Translations under genes and position numbers: made by a program
In this document: positions 49,007 through 58,169 of the stretch, in pieces
Layout: each line of letters begins with the position of its first letter
Position numbering within the stretch: position 1 is the stretch's first letter
The notes under the pieces: model-generated
Databases searched by the model: none
Told to the model about the DNA's origin: nothing
The model's input: the letters and a program-made list of their open reading frames with translations, nothing else
From: Muribaculaceae bacterium
GTDB lineage: Bacteria; Bacteroidota; Bacteroidia; Bacteroidales; Muribaculaceae
DNA: 64,000 nt
Direction: 5' to 3'
Assembly: GCA_014867205.1 (NCBI GenBank)
Contig: WGUO01000001.1
Span: 186,001 to 250,000, forward strand

Positions 49007-51726
49007 TCCAATTCACTGAGAATTTCCTCAAGCCTCTGAGGGTCCACAAGCACCGCACGAGGCTTGCCGCCCTGGGCCGGGCCGACAATACCGGCTCGTT
49101 CCAACTGGTCCATGATTCGGCCAGCGCGGTTGTATCCTATTTCGTAGTGACGCTGCACTGATGAGGTGGAAGCCTTTTCGGAACTTACTATTGCACGGGC
49201 GACCTCTACGAAGAGTGGGTCGCGCTCTCCTATCGGTCCTGCCGAAGCCTCCGTATCACCACTCTCAAGTTTCGGCTCAGGCAGTTCGTATACGCCGTAA
49301 GGATAGGGCTGATGTTCCACGTATTCACAGACCTTCTCAACCTCGGGTGTGTCGATGAAGGCACACTGCACACGCACCATCTCCGAGTTGTTGAAGATCA
49401 GCATATCTCCACGGCCGATAAGCTGCTGTGCTCCGGGAGTATCAAGGATTGTCTTCGAGTCAACGCCCGACGAAACCTTGAACGAAATTCGCGCCGGGAA
49501 ATTTGCCTTGATTATACCGGTGATGACATTGGTCGACGGACGCTGTGTGGCTATGATGACATGCATGCCGACCGCACGCGCCTTCTGCGCAAGTCTTGCG
49601 ATTGGCATCTCGACATTCTTGCCTGACACCATGATAAGGTCACCGAACTCATCTACTACAACGACAATATATGGCAGGAACCTGTGACCTTCGGCCGGGT
49701 TAAGCACACCCTGACGTATCTTGGCGTTGTATTCCTCCACATTGCGAGTGTGGGCGTTCTTGAGAAGTGTATAGCGCGCGTCCATCTCGATGCATAGAGA
49801 GTTAAGGGTAGCCTCTACCTTGGCCATGTCGGTTATAACCGGCTCCTCCTCCTCGCCCGGAATCGCTGCCATATAGTAGTTCTTGAGCTTATTGTATAGG
49901 CTGAACTCGACCTGCTTGGGGTCTATCATGACGAACTTCAACTCATGCGGAGCCTTGCAATAAAGCAGAGATGCGATGATTGCGTTCAGACCGACAGACT
50001 TTCCCTGACCGGTCGCACCGGCGACGAGCAGGTGGGGCATCTTGGCGAGATCAGCTATATAGACTTCATTGGAGATAGTCGATCCGAGCGCGATCGGGAG
50101 CAGATAGCGTGACTCCTGATACTTCTTCGACTGAATTACGGTACGCATCGAGACCGTCTGCGGCGAGCGATTGGCTACCTCTATACCCACGGTGCCTTTG
50201 CCCGGTATTGGCGCGATGATACGCACACCCGTGGCCGAGAGGCTGAGCGCAATATCGTCAACAAGGCTCCTGATCTTGGCTATCTTGACGCCCGCATCCG
50301 GAACAATCTCATAAAGTGTGACAGTAGGACCGACAGTCGCCTCTATTTTGGTAATAGGAATACCGAAATCACGCAGAGTCTGCTCAATCTTACGCTTGTT
50401 TTCCTGCTGTTCTTCGGGATTGATGCTTACCTGGCCGCTTCCCTCCCTCAGTAAGTCATATGGGGGAAACTTATATTTATGTTCCTCAAAATGCTCTATG
50501 TCGGGGCGGAAACGTCTCGAATCGCTCCTGTCGATGGAATTGACATTGACTACCATCTTATCGGTAGTGACGTCAGTGTCTTCCTCAGGCAAATCGGAAT
50601 CCTCGGTGTCAGCCGTTGCTTCATCGGCTTTGCCAGATGCCAGTGTGTCGGAGTCAGATTCGGAAGCTCCACGACTGGAATCACCAACGGAGCCTGACGG
50701 GTCATTCTTGAGCCCGGAAGTTCCGGTCTCCTCGCTGTCATGGGGGGGCTGATATCGGGAGATGTCTGACTCGGGAACATCACTGATATCATAAAGGGAA
50801 TTGTCTCCACTGAAATCGAGGGAACTTCTGGAATCAATGTATTCTGACATTGGCTCGGGCGCGATGATGGCAGTCTCTCCGGCGTGTAGGTCGTCGATCT
50901 GTTCCTGTTCGCGCATACGCCGTATCTCTTCCTCACGGGCCAGACGTGCCGCCTTTTCCTCCGCAAGCAGACGTCGCTTCTCGGCCCGTTCGCGGCGCAC
51001 TTTCATAATCCAGTTCACCAGGTCGCGCATACAGATCACGATGAAGACCGCAATCATGAAAATGCTGAGCAGGACCGCTCCGATTCCACCGATGAAATTG
51101 ATGATGAATTCGTTGACGTAAGTTCCGTGATAACCTCCCCAGTTGACCGAGGTGTGCATGCTGTAGGTCACAAGACCGATAATCAGAGACACCGTAATAA
51201 GTGCCACAAAGCACTTTATAGTGAAATCAAGGGTACGGAACCTCGGGCGTCCGACAAGCAGTTTCAGACTCAGGGCACCGACCCATAATATTACGACAAA
51301 TGAGCCGAGACCGAAACCTTCGTTTATCAGGAATTCTGACAGACGTGCTCCACCTTCGCCACCGGGGTTATTTACACCGGCGGCGTATCCTACCGGAGCG
51401 GCCGCAATCTTAGACTGGTCGTGTATGCATGTCGAGAAATAACCGAAGAAAGCAACAGTGAGATATATGGCGAGACATCCTAAAAAAATACCTGAAAGTA
51501 TTCTGAATGATGGGCTGCGGAACCACTCCGTAACCCTTTTGAACAGGGATGGCCCTTTTTTTGCCACAGGCTTCGGAGGTTCGGCAGGAGTCTCCTTCTT
51601 CACATTCCGGCGGCGTCGCAAGGGCTTCTCAGCGGTTTTCTGAGTGTCTGTCGACCCCCCGCGCTCTGCAACGGGCGTTTCCTCGCCATAGTTTATCTCT
51701 GGAGTATAATTATCGTAGTTTCGCAT
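49003..51726 (-). CDS. ftsK: FtsK/SpoIIIE DNA translocase
   Basis: A 907-residue septum-linked motor that clears chromosome DNA at division and acts with XerCD at dif. Several N-terminal membrane helices (for example FRILSGIFLGCLAIYLTVAFF and FVVILWVGALSLKLLV) are followed by a low-complexity acidic linker of about 150 residues rich in Ser and Asp. The motor domain has Walker A VAGATGQGKS and Walker B IVVVVDEFGDLI. The C-terminal winged-helix gamma domain (STSSVQRHYEIGYNRAGRIMDQLE) reads the polar KOPS-like sequences. A TTG start at 51759 lies within the -7 promoter box, so the ATG at 51726 is chosen. Confidence 0.96.
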   Translation of the reverse strand: MRNYDNYTPEINYGEETPVAERGGSTDTQKTAEKPLRRRRNVKKETPAEPPKPVAKKGPSLFKRVTEWFRSPSFRILSGIFLGCLAIYLTVAFFGYFSTCIHDQSKIAAAPVGYAAGVNNPGGEGGARLSEFLINEGFGLGSFVVILWVGALSLKLLVGRPRFRTLDFTIKCFVALITVSLIIGLVTYSMHTSVNWGGYHGTYVNEFIINFIGGIGAVLLSIFMIAVFIVICMRDLVNWIMKVRRERAEKRRLLAEEKAARLAREEEIRRMREQEQIDDLHAGETAIIAPEPMSEYIDSRSSLDFSGDNSLYDISDVPESDISRYQPPHDSEETGTSGLKNDPSGSVGDSSRGASESDSDTLASGKADEATADTEDSDLPEEDTDVTTDKMVVNVNSIDRSDSRRFRPDIEHFEEHKYKFPPYDLLREGSGQVSINPEEQQENKRKIEQTLRDFGIPITKIEATVGPTVTLYEIVPDAGVKIAKIRSLVDDIALSLSATGVRIIAPIPGKGTVGIEVANRSPQTVSMRTVIQSKKYQESRYLLPIALGSTISNEVYIADLAKMPHLLVAGATGQGKSVGLNAIIASLLYCKAPHELKFVMIDPKQVEFSLYNKLKNYYMAAIPGEEEEPVITDMAKVEATLNSLCIEMDARYTLLKNAHTRNVEEYNAKIRQGVLNPAEGHRFLPYIVVVVDEFGDLIMVSGKNVEMPIARLAQKARAVGMHVIIATQRPSTNVITGIIKANFPARISFKVSSGVDSKTILDTPGAQQLIGRGDMLIFNNSEMVRVQCAFIDTPEVEKVCEYVEHQPYPYGVYELPEPKLESGDTEASAGPIGERDPLFVEVARAIVSSEKASTSSVQRHYEIGYNRAGRIMDQLERAGIVGPAQGGKPRAVLVDPQRLEEILSELE

Positions 51727-51756
51727 TGAATCTAATTTCCGGAAAGTTTCGGATGA

Positions 51757-51764
51757 CAAATTTA
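51757..51764 (-). promoter_or_regulatory. -7 box of ftsK
   Basis: TAAATTTG on the minus strand, about 30 bp before the ATG at 51726. The -33 region has no clear TTTG. Confidence 0.5.
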
Positions 51765-51859
51765 CTAATTATATTCGAATTCATTGAAGAAAAGAGATGA
51801 ATTTTTAGTCGAGTTTTTTCACTTTTTCTCCCTGAGCCGGACGCTCTGTCCTAATAATG

Positions 51860-52876
51860 TCAGAAATACATTGACGTCGAGTCTTGCGAGGACTCCGAGC
51901 CGGGGGTCTCGTGCTCCGGACTCGCAGCTATGCTGTCCTCGCGCTCCCTCAGTTCCTGTCTCCACTTCTCGGCCGCGGCAAGAGAGTCTCTGATTTCCTT
52001 TTCTCTCTGCAGTTCCTTTTCACGCAGAATTTCCTCCTGGTCGCGAGGCTTCAGTGTTTTCTCATAATCTGACATGGCATATTTGGCTGCGGTCGGAAAG
52101 TATGGAATGTCATATCCCTCCTCGCGATTGACGGCCCGGTCTCTTTTGCCGGGAAGAACTATGGCCGGCATTCCGGGCTCGACAAGTTCCACAAGCTCAA
52201 GTATATTCTCATTAGTGAGACGGATGCAGCCATGACTGGCACGGTGGCCGATCGACCAGGGTGAGCAAGTGCCGTGTATGCCGATTTGCGATGTGCCAGG
52301 GATGCGGAGACGTATGAAACGTGGCCCGAACTGTCCCTTTTTCTTTGAAGTGCGTCCGTCATCGTCGGTAAAGAGCCAGTCAGTGCTGTTGTATATTCCC
52401 TCGACAGAGAAAAAGCCCTCCGGTGTTCTGGAATCAGCCTTCTTGTGCTTGGTGCCGTAGTTTTTTGCGCAAGCCATGTCATATGCCTTCACCTCCTGAC
52501 CGTAGCGGTCGTACAGCAAGACCCTCATACTGGCCTTGTCGACAACCAGAAACCTGGAATATTCACTCGCGAGGAGTTTGCCCGCGTACTTCGGGACGTG
52601 CTCTGCAACGGTATATAGGATTCCACCCCTGTAATTTGCGGCATCAGGCAGACTGTCGATATAATCCGTGACCTCATTGCGCGTATAGAACTCCAATTCA
52701 GGCTTTTCCGGCTCATCCGGCATCTCAGCCATAGAGTCCAGCACAGACTCGTCAGTGTCTGTGACTATGTCTGAAGTGGAAATCTCCTTAGTGTTACGGC
52801 CCGAACAGGCAGTCATAATCATTAGCGTAGCCAAGATAAATGACCATGTAACATTATTTTTAATATTTATACACAT
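51860..52876 (-). CDS. L,D-transpeptidase (YkuD) lipoprotein
   Basis: A 338-residue lipoprotein. The signal segment WSFILATLMIMTACSGR ends in a lipobox with acceptor cysteine (TAC). The YkuD domain (about residues 120-260) has the signature IGIHGTCSPWSIGHRASHGCIRL with catalytic Cys in SHGC, preceded by FLVVDKASMRVLLYDRYGQEV. It forms 3-3 cross-links in peptidoglycan or attaches proteins to it. The C-terminal 70 residues are a charged coiled coil (EEILREKELQREKEIRDSLA). A longer in-frame start at 52969 exists but lies upstream of the -7 box, so 52876 is used. Confidence 0.92.
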   Translation of the reverse strand: MCINIKNNVTWSFILATLMIMTACSGRNTKEISTSDIVTDTDESVLDSMAEMPDEPEKPELEFYTRNEVTDYIDSLPDAANYRGGILYTVAEHVPKYAGKLLASEYSRFLVVDKASMRVLLYDRYGQEVKAYDMACAKNYGTKHKKADSRTPEGFFSVEGIYNSTDWLFTDDDGRTSKKKGQFGPRFIRLRIPGTSQIGIHGTCSPWSIGHRASHGCIRLTNENILELVELVEPGMPAIVLPGKRDRAVNREEGYDIPYFPTAAKYAMSDYEKTLKPRDQEEILREKELQREKEIRDSLAAAEKWRQELREREDSIAASPEHETPGSESSQDSTSMYF

Positions 52877-52905
52877 GCGTATGGGTATTCTTAGGGAAAT
52901 TTGCG

Positions 52906-52913
52906 CAAAATTA
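52906..52913 (-). promoter_or_regulatory. -7 box of the L,D-transpeptidase gene
   Basis: TAATTTTG on the minus strand, about 30 bp before the ATG at 52876; no clear -33 TTTG. Confidence 0.5.
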
Positions 52914-53012
52914 CAGAAAAATAAGCAATAATAAAAATTGAAGCATAATATTTGAAATAAAACTTGCATTGATACATCCGGATTGCGGAAAATTTGTTAA
53001 ATTCGCATTTAA

Positions 53013-53198
53013 ATGAAGACATCTGTAATAATAGGGCTTTCAGTACTGCTGACAGTCTGGTTGTGGCTGGCATGGATGCTGCTGTCATCGGGAGGAGTGA
53101 CGCTCAGAAACTTGCTGATACTCGGCATGTCGGGCATCATAATCTTCGTGCCGCTTTTCAAAAAGTATGTCTCGGAAGCGAAAAACAAAAAGAAATGA
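53013..53198 (+). CDS. Small two-helix membrane protein upstream of dxs
   Basis: A 61-residue protein made almost entirely of two hydrophobic helices (VIIGLSVLLTVWLWLAWMLL and NLLILGMSGIIIFVPLF) with a lysine-rich tail (EAKNKKK), which predicts both ends on defined sides of the membrane. I do not recognise a family. Its stop overlaps the dxs start (ATGA), so the two are translationally coupled. That coupling is the best evidence that this short frame is real. Confidence 0.72.
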   Translation: MKTSVIIGLSVLLTVWLWLAWMLLSSGGVTLRNLLILGMSGIIIFVPLFKKYVSEAKNKKK

Positions 53199-55150
53199 CT
53201 GAGCAAGTGACAGATAGTTGCACGGCAGAGAGTTCAGAATATCCATTGCTCTCTAAGATTGGATCACCCGCCGACCTGAAGAAACTGAGGGTCGAGCAGT
53301 TGCCTGCCCTTTGCGAAGAAATTAGACGATACCTGATCTCGAGTCTGTCCGTCAATCCTGGACATTTCGGATCAAGCATGGGTGCGGTTGACATTATCGT
53401 CGCCATGCATTACGTATTCGACGCCCCGCGCGACCGTATTGTGTTTGATGTCGGTCATCAGGCATATGCACACAAACTTCTCACAGGGCGGTTTGAGGCT
53501 TTCGCAAATCAGCGCAAGAAAGGTGGTATCAGCGGTTTCCCGTTTCCGGCGGAAAGTCAGTACGATACCTTTGTCTGTGGCCACGCGGGAAACTCTATCT
53601 CAGCGGCCCTCGGCATGGCTATAGCGGATATGAACACACCCGGCGAGGAGGACCGGAAGACTGTCGCGCTGATCGGGGATGCCTCAATCAGTAACGGCAT
53701 TTCGTTCGAGGGACTCAACAATGCCTCGCAGAATCCCAATAACCTGCTTATTATCCTCAATGACAACAATATGTCGATTGATGACAATGTCGGGGCACTC
53801 CACCGCTATCTGTCTGAGATGTCAACCTCGGCAGGTTATAACAGACTGCGGTATAGACTTTATCAGCGTTTTCGCAAATGGGGCTTGATCAACGATCGTG
53901 GCAAAGGGCTGATGCTCCGATTCAACAACTCGCTCAAGTCTCTGGTGGCAGGCCAGCAGAATATATTTGAGGGATTGAACATCAGGTATTTCGGGCCTTT
54001 CAATGGTAACGATGTCACCAAGATAGTGAAGATTCTGCAGGATATCAAGGAGATGAAAGGTCCCCGAATTCTTCATCTTCACACATGCAAGGGCAAAGGT
54101 TTTGCCGCGGCTGAGGAAAACCCGGCACCCTGGCACGCACCCGGTAAATTTGACCCGGAGACTGCTGAGCGACAGGCCGACAGAAATAAGGCCGGCAATG
54201 TGATACCGAACTGGCAGGAGGTCTTCGGCGAGACCTTGGTTGAGCTCGCAGAGAAGAATCAGTCTATTGTCGGCATCACGGCCGCCATGCCGAGTGGAAC
54301 GTCTATGAGCATGATGTCGCGATTTAAAGGCAGAATGTTTGACGTGGGAATATCCGAAGGACATGCCGTGACATTTGCAGGGGGACTCGCCGCAGCCGGC
54401 AAGCGGCCATTTGTAGCGATTTATTCCTCATTTCTGCAGCGGGCATTCGACAATATAATCCATGATGTCGCCATTCAGGGTCTTCCCGTCACTTTCTGTA
54501 TTGACCGTGCGGGCATTGTAGGCGAAGATGGAGTTACTCATCATGGTTTGTTCGACATAGCCTATCTGCGGGTCATTCCGGGTATTAAAGTTGCTGCTCC
54601 GATGGATTCGGAGACACTGCGCAACATAATGTATTCGTCGCTTGACTGGAACGGCCCTCTGGCTATCCGCTACCCCAGAGGAAAAGCAGACAAGGCTGAC
54701 TGGCGCACAGAATTTGTCGAGGCCACACCCGGTAAGGGCCGATGCATCTCAAACAGCGATGACTCTCGGGTTGCTGTGCTCACAGTAGGCCCTGTCGGAT
54801 TCGAGGCAGTCAGGGCAATACAGGAACTGAAGGGGAAAGGAATCTCTGCAGATCACTATGACATGATCTGGGTAAAGCCACTTGACGAGAATTTGCTGCG
54901 AATTATTGCGGACAGATATGAAGCCATAGTGACTGTGGAAGATGGTGTCATTTCAGGCGGATTTGGGAGTGCCGTGGGAGAATGGCTCGAGAGTAAGGGT
55001 AAGACAATCAGACTCGTCAGCCTTGGGGTAAGGGACAACTGGGTATTCCAGGGCTCTGTTTCCGAATTAAGACATGACTGTGGATATGATGCTGCTTCAA
55101 TTGTGTCTGCTGTCGAAAAGATCAATAACGCGGAGGGCTCTCTCGGCTGA
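53195..55150 (+). CDS. dxs: 1-deoxy-D-xylulose-5-phosphate synthase
   Basis: A 651-residue thiamine-diphosphate enzyme that joins pyruvate and glyceraldehyde-3-phosphate, the first step of the MEP isoprenoid pathway. Segments: VGHQAYAHKLLTGR, GHAGNSISAALGMA, GDASISNGISFEGLNNA (ThDP motif GDxSxxxG...N), NDNNMSIDDNVG, then the pyrimidine domain ISEGHAVTFAGGLA, CIDRAGIVGEDGVTHHG and the C-terminal transketolase domain. An in-frame start at 52994 would run through the small membrane gene and is rejected in favour of 53195. It is followed by trkA and trkH, a common Bacteroidetes arrangement. Confidence 0.95.
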   Translation: MTEQVTDSCTAESSEYPLLSKIGSPADLKKLRVEQLPALCEEIRRYLISSLSVNPGHFGSSMGAVDIIVAMHYVFDAPRDRIVFDVGHQAYAHKLLTGRFEAFANQRKKGGISGFPFPAESQYDTFVCGHAGNSISAALGMAIADMNTPGEEDRKTVALIGDASISNGISFEGLNNASQNPNNLLIILNDNNMSIDDNVGALHRYLSEMSTSAGYNRLRYRLYQRFRKWGLINDRGKGLMLRFNNSLKSLVAGQQNIFEGLNIRYFGPFNGNDVTKIVKILQDIKEMKGPRILHLHTCKGKGFAAAEENPAPWHAPGKFDPETAERQADRNKAGNVIPNWQEVFGETLVELAEKNQSIVGITAAMPSGTSMSMMSRFKGRMFDVGISEGHAVTFAGGLAAAGKRPFVAIYSSFLQRAFDNIIHDVAIQGLPVTFCIDRAGIVGEDGVTHHGLFDIAYLRVIPGIKVAAPMDSETLRNIMYSSLDWNGPLAIRYPRGKADKADWRTEFVEATPGKGRCISNSDDSRVAVLTVGPVGFEAVRAIQELKGKGISADHYDMIWVKPLDENLLRIIADRYEAIVTVEDGVISGGFGSAVGEWLESKGKTIRLVSLGVRDNWVFQGSVSELRHDCGYDAASIVSAVEKINNAEGSLG

Positions 55151-55176
55151 TTTGCCTTACTTTTTGTTATCACCTT

Positions 55177-56511
55177 ATGAAAATCATAATCGCAGGCGCA
55201 GGTGAGGTCGGAACCCATCTCGCTAAAATGCTGTCGAAAGAAAACCAGGACATAACGCTGCTCGACAGTGACCAGGCCAAACTTGATGTCATAGATTCGA
55301 ACTATAATCTGATGACATGGAACGGCTCGACGTCATCATTTGAGTGTCTCAAGGAGGTAGGTGTTCGCGAGGCGGACCTCTATATTGCCGTCACTCCCTT
55401 TGAGACCCGCAACATTGCCACATGTGCCATTGCAAAGAGGATGGGCGCGAAAAAAACCGTGGCACGCATTGACAACAGTGAGTTCCTTGTGCCTGACAAC
55501 AAGCAGATAATCCGAGAACTGGGTGTTGACTTCATGATCTATCCCGAGCATCTTGCCGCCAATGAGATAGCCCTCTCTCTTAATCATAACTGGGCGAGGT
55601 ATTGGGCTGAGCTGCATAATGGTGACCTTTTGTTGATAGGTGTCAAGATTCACAGTAACTCCGTTCTGCTGAATGTGAAACTTAAGGATATGCCCGTTAC
55701 GACACATGATTTCCACATAGCTGCAATCAAACGGAATAACGAGACAATCATCCCGAACGGTAATGACGAGATACTGCCTGACGACGTTGTCTACTTCATA
55801 ACGACACCCCCCTACACGTCTCATGTCAGAGAATTGTGCGGAAAGACGAAGAAGGTTATCAAGAAGGCCTTGATAATGGGCGGAAGCCGGATCGCCCGGA
55901 GATTCGCTGAACTGTATCATGAAAAGTTCCATATCAAGATTCTTGAGACTGACATGTCGATATGCGAGGAGATGGCCACGGAACTTCCGGATTGCGAGAT
56001 AGTTTACGGTGACGGGCGTGACATTGAGATTCTGAGGGAGAACAACATATATCAATATGACGCGTTTCTCGCGCTGACAGATTCATCTGAGACCAATATT
56101 CTTACGTGCCTTACGGCCAAGGAATTCGGTGTGCCCAAGACTATTGCGGAAGTTGAGAACCTTCAGTTTCTCGGGCTTGCGGAGAATCTCAACATAGGCA
56201 CAACCATCAATAAGAAACTGCTTGCCTCGAGCCGTATCTATAAGATACTTCTCGATGCCGACGAAAGCAACTCCCGTTTTTTCGCGCTTGCGGACGCGGA
56301 GGTCGCCGAGATATTTGTAAAGGGAGGAGCCAAGATCACAAAGGCTCCTGTAAAGGATCTTCATCTGCCTTTTGGAATGACACTGGCCGCTTTGGTACGC
56401 AATGATGTAGTCATGCTCGTCAATGGAAACACGCAGATACATGAGGGTGACTATGTGGTGGTGTTCTCGCTGATGGGAACTATCCAGAAGATTGAGAAAT
56501 GGTTTAACTGA
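55177..56511 (+). CDS. trkA: Trk potassium transporter peripheral subunit TrkA
   Basis: A 444-residue cytoplasmic regulator with two RCK modules. The first Rossmann motif is IIIAGAGEVGTHLAKML and the second ALIMGGSRIARRFAEL (about residue 231); each is followed by a TrkA-C-type domain (VKIHSNSVLLNVKLKDMP and VKGGAKITKAPVKDL). It binds NAD(H)/ATP and gates the TrkH channel. It follows dxs by 26 bp. Confidence 0.95.
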   Translation: MKIIIAGAGEVGTHLAKMLSKENQDITLLDSDQAKLDVIDSNYNLMTWNGSTSSFECLKEVGVREADLYIAVTPFETRNIATCAIAKRMGAKKTVARIDNSEFLVPDNKQIIRELGVDFMIYPEHLAANEIALSLNHNWARYWAELHNGDLLLIGVKIHSNSVLLNVKLKDMPVTTHDFHIAAIKRNNETIIPNGNDEILPDDVVYFITTPPYTSHVRELCGKTKKVIKKALIMGGSRIARRFAELYHEKFHIKILETDMSICEEMATELPDCEIVYGDGRDIEILRENNIYQYDAFLALTDSSETNILTCLTAKEFGVPKTIAEVENLQFLGLAENLNIGTTINKKLLASSRIYKILLDADESNSRFFALADAEVAEIFVKGGAKITKAPVKDLHLPFGMTLAALVRNDVVMLVNGNTQIHEGDYVVVFSLMGTIQKIEKWFN

Positions 56512-56557
56512 TGAGGTGTTTCTTATCTTATAATCTGCTTTAACTATACACACCCAA

Positions 56558-58036
56558 ATGGCGTTATATCATAAAAATAAGACATACATAAACGTGCTTA
56601 TGCTTCTGCGCGTCGTGGGGTGGCTGCTTATGATGGAGGCTCTCTTCATGGTTATTCCGTGTCTGGTTGCGCTCTTTAATAAGAATGAGAGTTTTCTTCC
56701 GTTCCTCGTCTGCATCGGCATTACAGGCGGCGCCGGAGGACTTATGACATTGCTTAAGCCGAGATCTCGCGAGATGGGCAAGCGTGAGGCAATCCTGCTT
56801 ACGGGGTTTACATGGGTTATCCTTTCGATGTTCGGCATGTTGCCTTTCATCTTTTATGGCACCCATATGTCAGTGACGGATGCATTCTTCGAGACAATGA
56901 GCGGTTTCACCACGACGGGTGCCTCAGTACTCCCCTCGCTTTATGACGTGCCAAAGTCAATTCTGGTGTGGCGCTGTGTGACGCAATGGATAGGGGGTCT
57001 CGGAATTATTCTGTTCACACTTGCCGTCGTGCCTATGCTCAATACTTCAGGAGGCATGCAGATGTTCAATGCAGAAGTCACCGGCATCACTCATGATAAA
57101 CTTAGGCCGAGGGTAAGTTACACGGCCAAGAGTCTTTGGGGAGTCTATGCCATTCTGACAATATTGCTTATAATATTGCTCTCCTTCTCAAAAATGGACT
57201 TCTATGACGCATTCTGTTATGGACTGTCCACCATGTCGACGGGAGGTTTCTCCACTGGCAATGGAGGTATCCATGAACTCGAGTCAAGTTATGTCAAGGT
57301 GGTGATGATCGTCTTCATGTTTCTTGGAGGAGTGAATTTCTCTTTGATATATAATGCGGCCACCGGCAAGCCCAAGGGGCTGCTGAAGAATACGGCGTTA
57401 AAGGTATACATATGGAGTATCCTGGTGGGCACGCTGATTTTTATCATTGACATACTGCTTGGAGGCCTTGCCCATAGCGTTGAGGACATCACGATAGACC
57501 CGCTCTTCCAGTCAGTCTCGTTGCTATCTTCAACAGGTATTACCGAGCCGGATTTTAATGACTGGGGCTCGCTGTCGGTAGTAGTGCTGATAATAATGAT
57601 GCTGATGGGGGCTTGTGCCGGATCGACCTCAGGAGGTGTCAAGATTGACAGGTTTGTCATACTGTTCAAATTCTTAAGGAATGAGTTCTATAAGATGATG
57701 CATCCGGGAGCGGTGACAACCGTCAGCCTGAACGGGCGTGGTACGACGACAGCGGTAGTCAACAAGACACTCGCCTTTCTTTTCATGTACATCATAATAA
57801 TAGTGCTTGGAGGAGTTGTGCTTTCACTCATGGGCCTTAGTCTTTCAAATGGTTTCTTCTGCGCGTTGCAGGCTATATCAAATACGGGACTCGGCTCTGA
57901 CGCCACGGGGGTAAATGGCGATTATTCTCTTGTGCCCGACGGTGCCAAGTGGCTGTTAAGTTTTCTGATGCTTGTCGGGCGTCTTGAGATCTTCACGATA
58001 CTTCTTTTGTTCACTCGCTCATTCTGGAAGAAGTAA
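56558..58036 (+). CDS. trkH: Trk potassium transporter membrane subunit TrkH
   Basis: A 492-residue potassium channel-transporter with about ten helices arranged as four M1-P-M2 repeats. The selectivity-loop glycines appear in TMSGFTTTGASVLP, LSTMSTGGFSTGNGG, SLLSSTGITEPDF and ISNTGLGSDATG. The segment VTQWIGGLGIILF is also typical. It partners with TrkA, encoded 46 bp upstream. Confidence 0.96.
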   Translation: MALYHKNKTYINVLMLLRVVGWLLMMEALFMVIPCLVALFNKNESFLPFLVCIGITGGAGGLMTLLKPRSREMGKREAILLTGFTWVILSMFGMLPFIFYGTHMSVTDAFFETMSGFTTTGASVLPSLYDVPKSILVWRCVTQWIGGLGIILFTLAVVPMLNTSGGMQMFNAEVTGITHDKLRPRVSYTAKSLWGVYAILTILLIILLSFSKMDFYDAFCYGLSTMSTGGFSTGNGGIHELESSYVKVVMIVFMFLGGVNFSLIYNAATGKPKGLLKNTALKVYIWSILVGTLIFIIDILLGGLAHSVEDITIDPLFQSVSLLSSTGITEPDFNDWGSLSVVVLIIMMLMGACAGSTSGGVKIDRFVILFKFLRNEFYKMMHPGAVTTVSLNGRGTTTAVVNKTLAFLFMYIIIIVLGGVVLSLMGLSLSNGFFCALQAISNTGLGSDATGVNGDYSLVPDGAKWLLSFLMLVGRLEIFTILLLFTRSFWKK

Positions 58037-58056
58037 GCGATACAGGGCAAGCGCAT

Positions 58057-58089
58057 GCCTGTAATCCCTTATTTTTGGGGATTGCAGGC
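58057..58089 (+). terminator. First hairpin after trkH
   Basis: A 12-bp stem with one T-G pair (GCCTGTAATCCC at 58057-58068 with GGGATTGCAGGC at 58078-58089); the loop contains the T-run. It lies directly before a second, stronger hairpin. Confidence 0.55.
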
Positions 58090-58097
58090 AAGGACAT

Positions 58098-58142
58098 AAC
58101 ATTAAAGGTGTGAAAGCAAAATGCTTTCACACCTTTAATGTT
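58098..58142. terminator. Bidirectional terminator between trkH and the malic enzyme gene
   Basis: A perfect 20-bp stem (58098-58117 with 58123-58142) has the loop AAAAT. Confidence 0.9.
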
Positions 58143-58169
58143 GGTAAACGACAGAATTTCTCTGACTGA

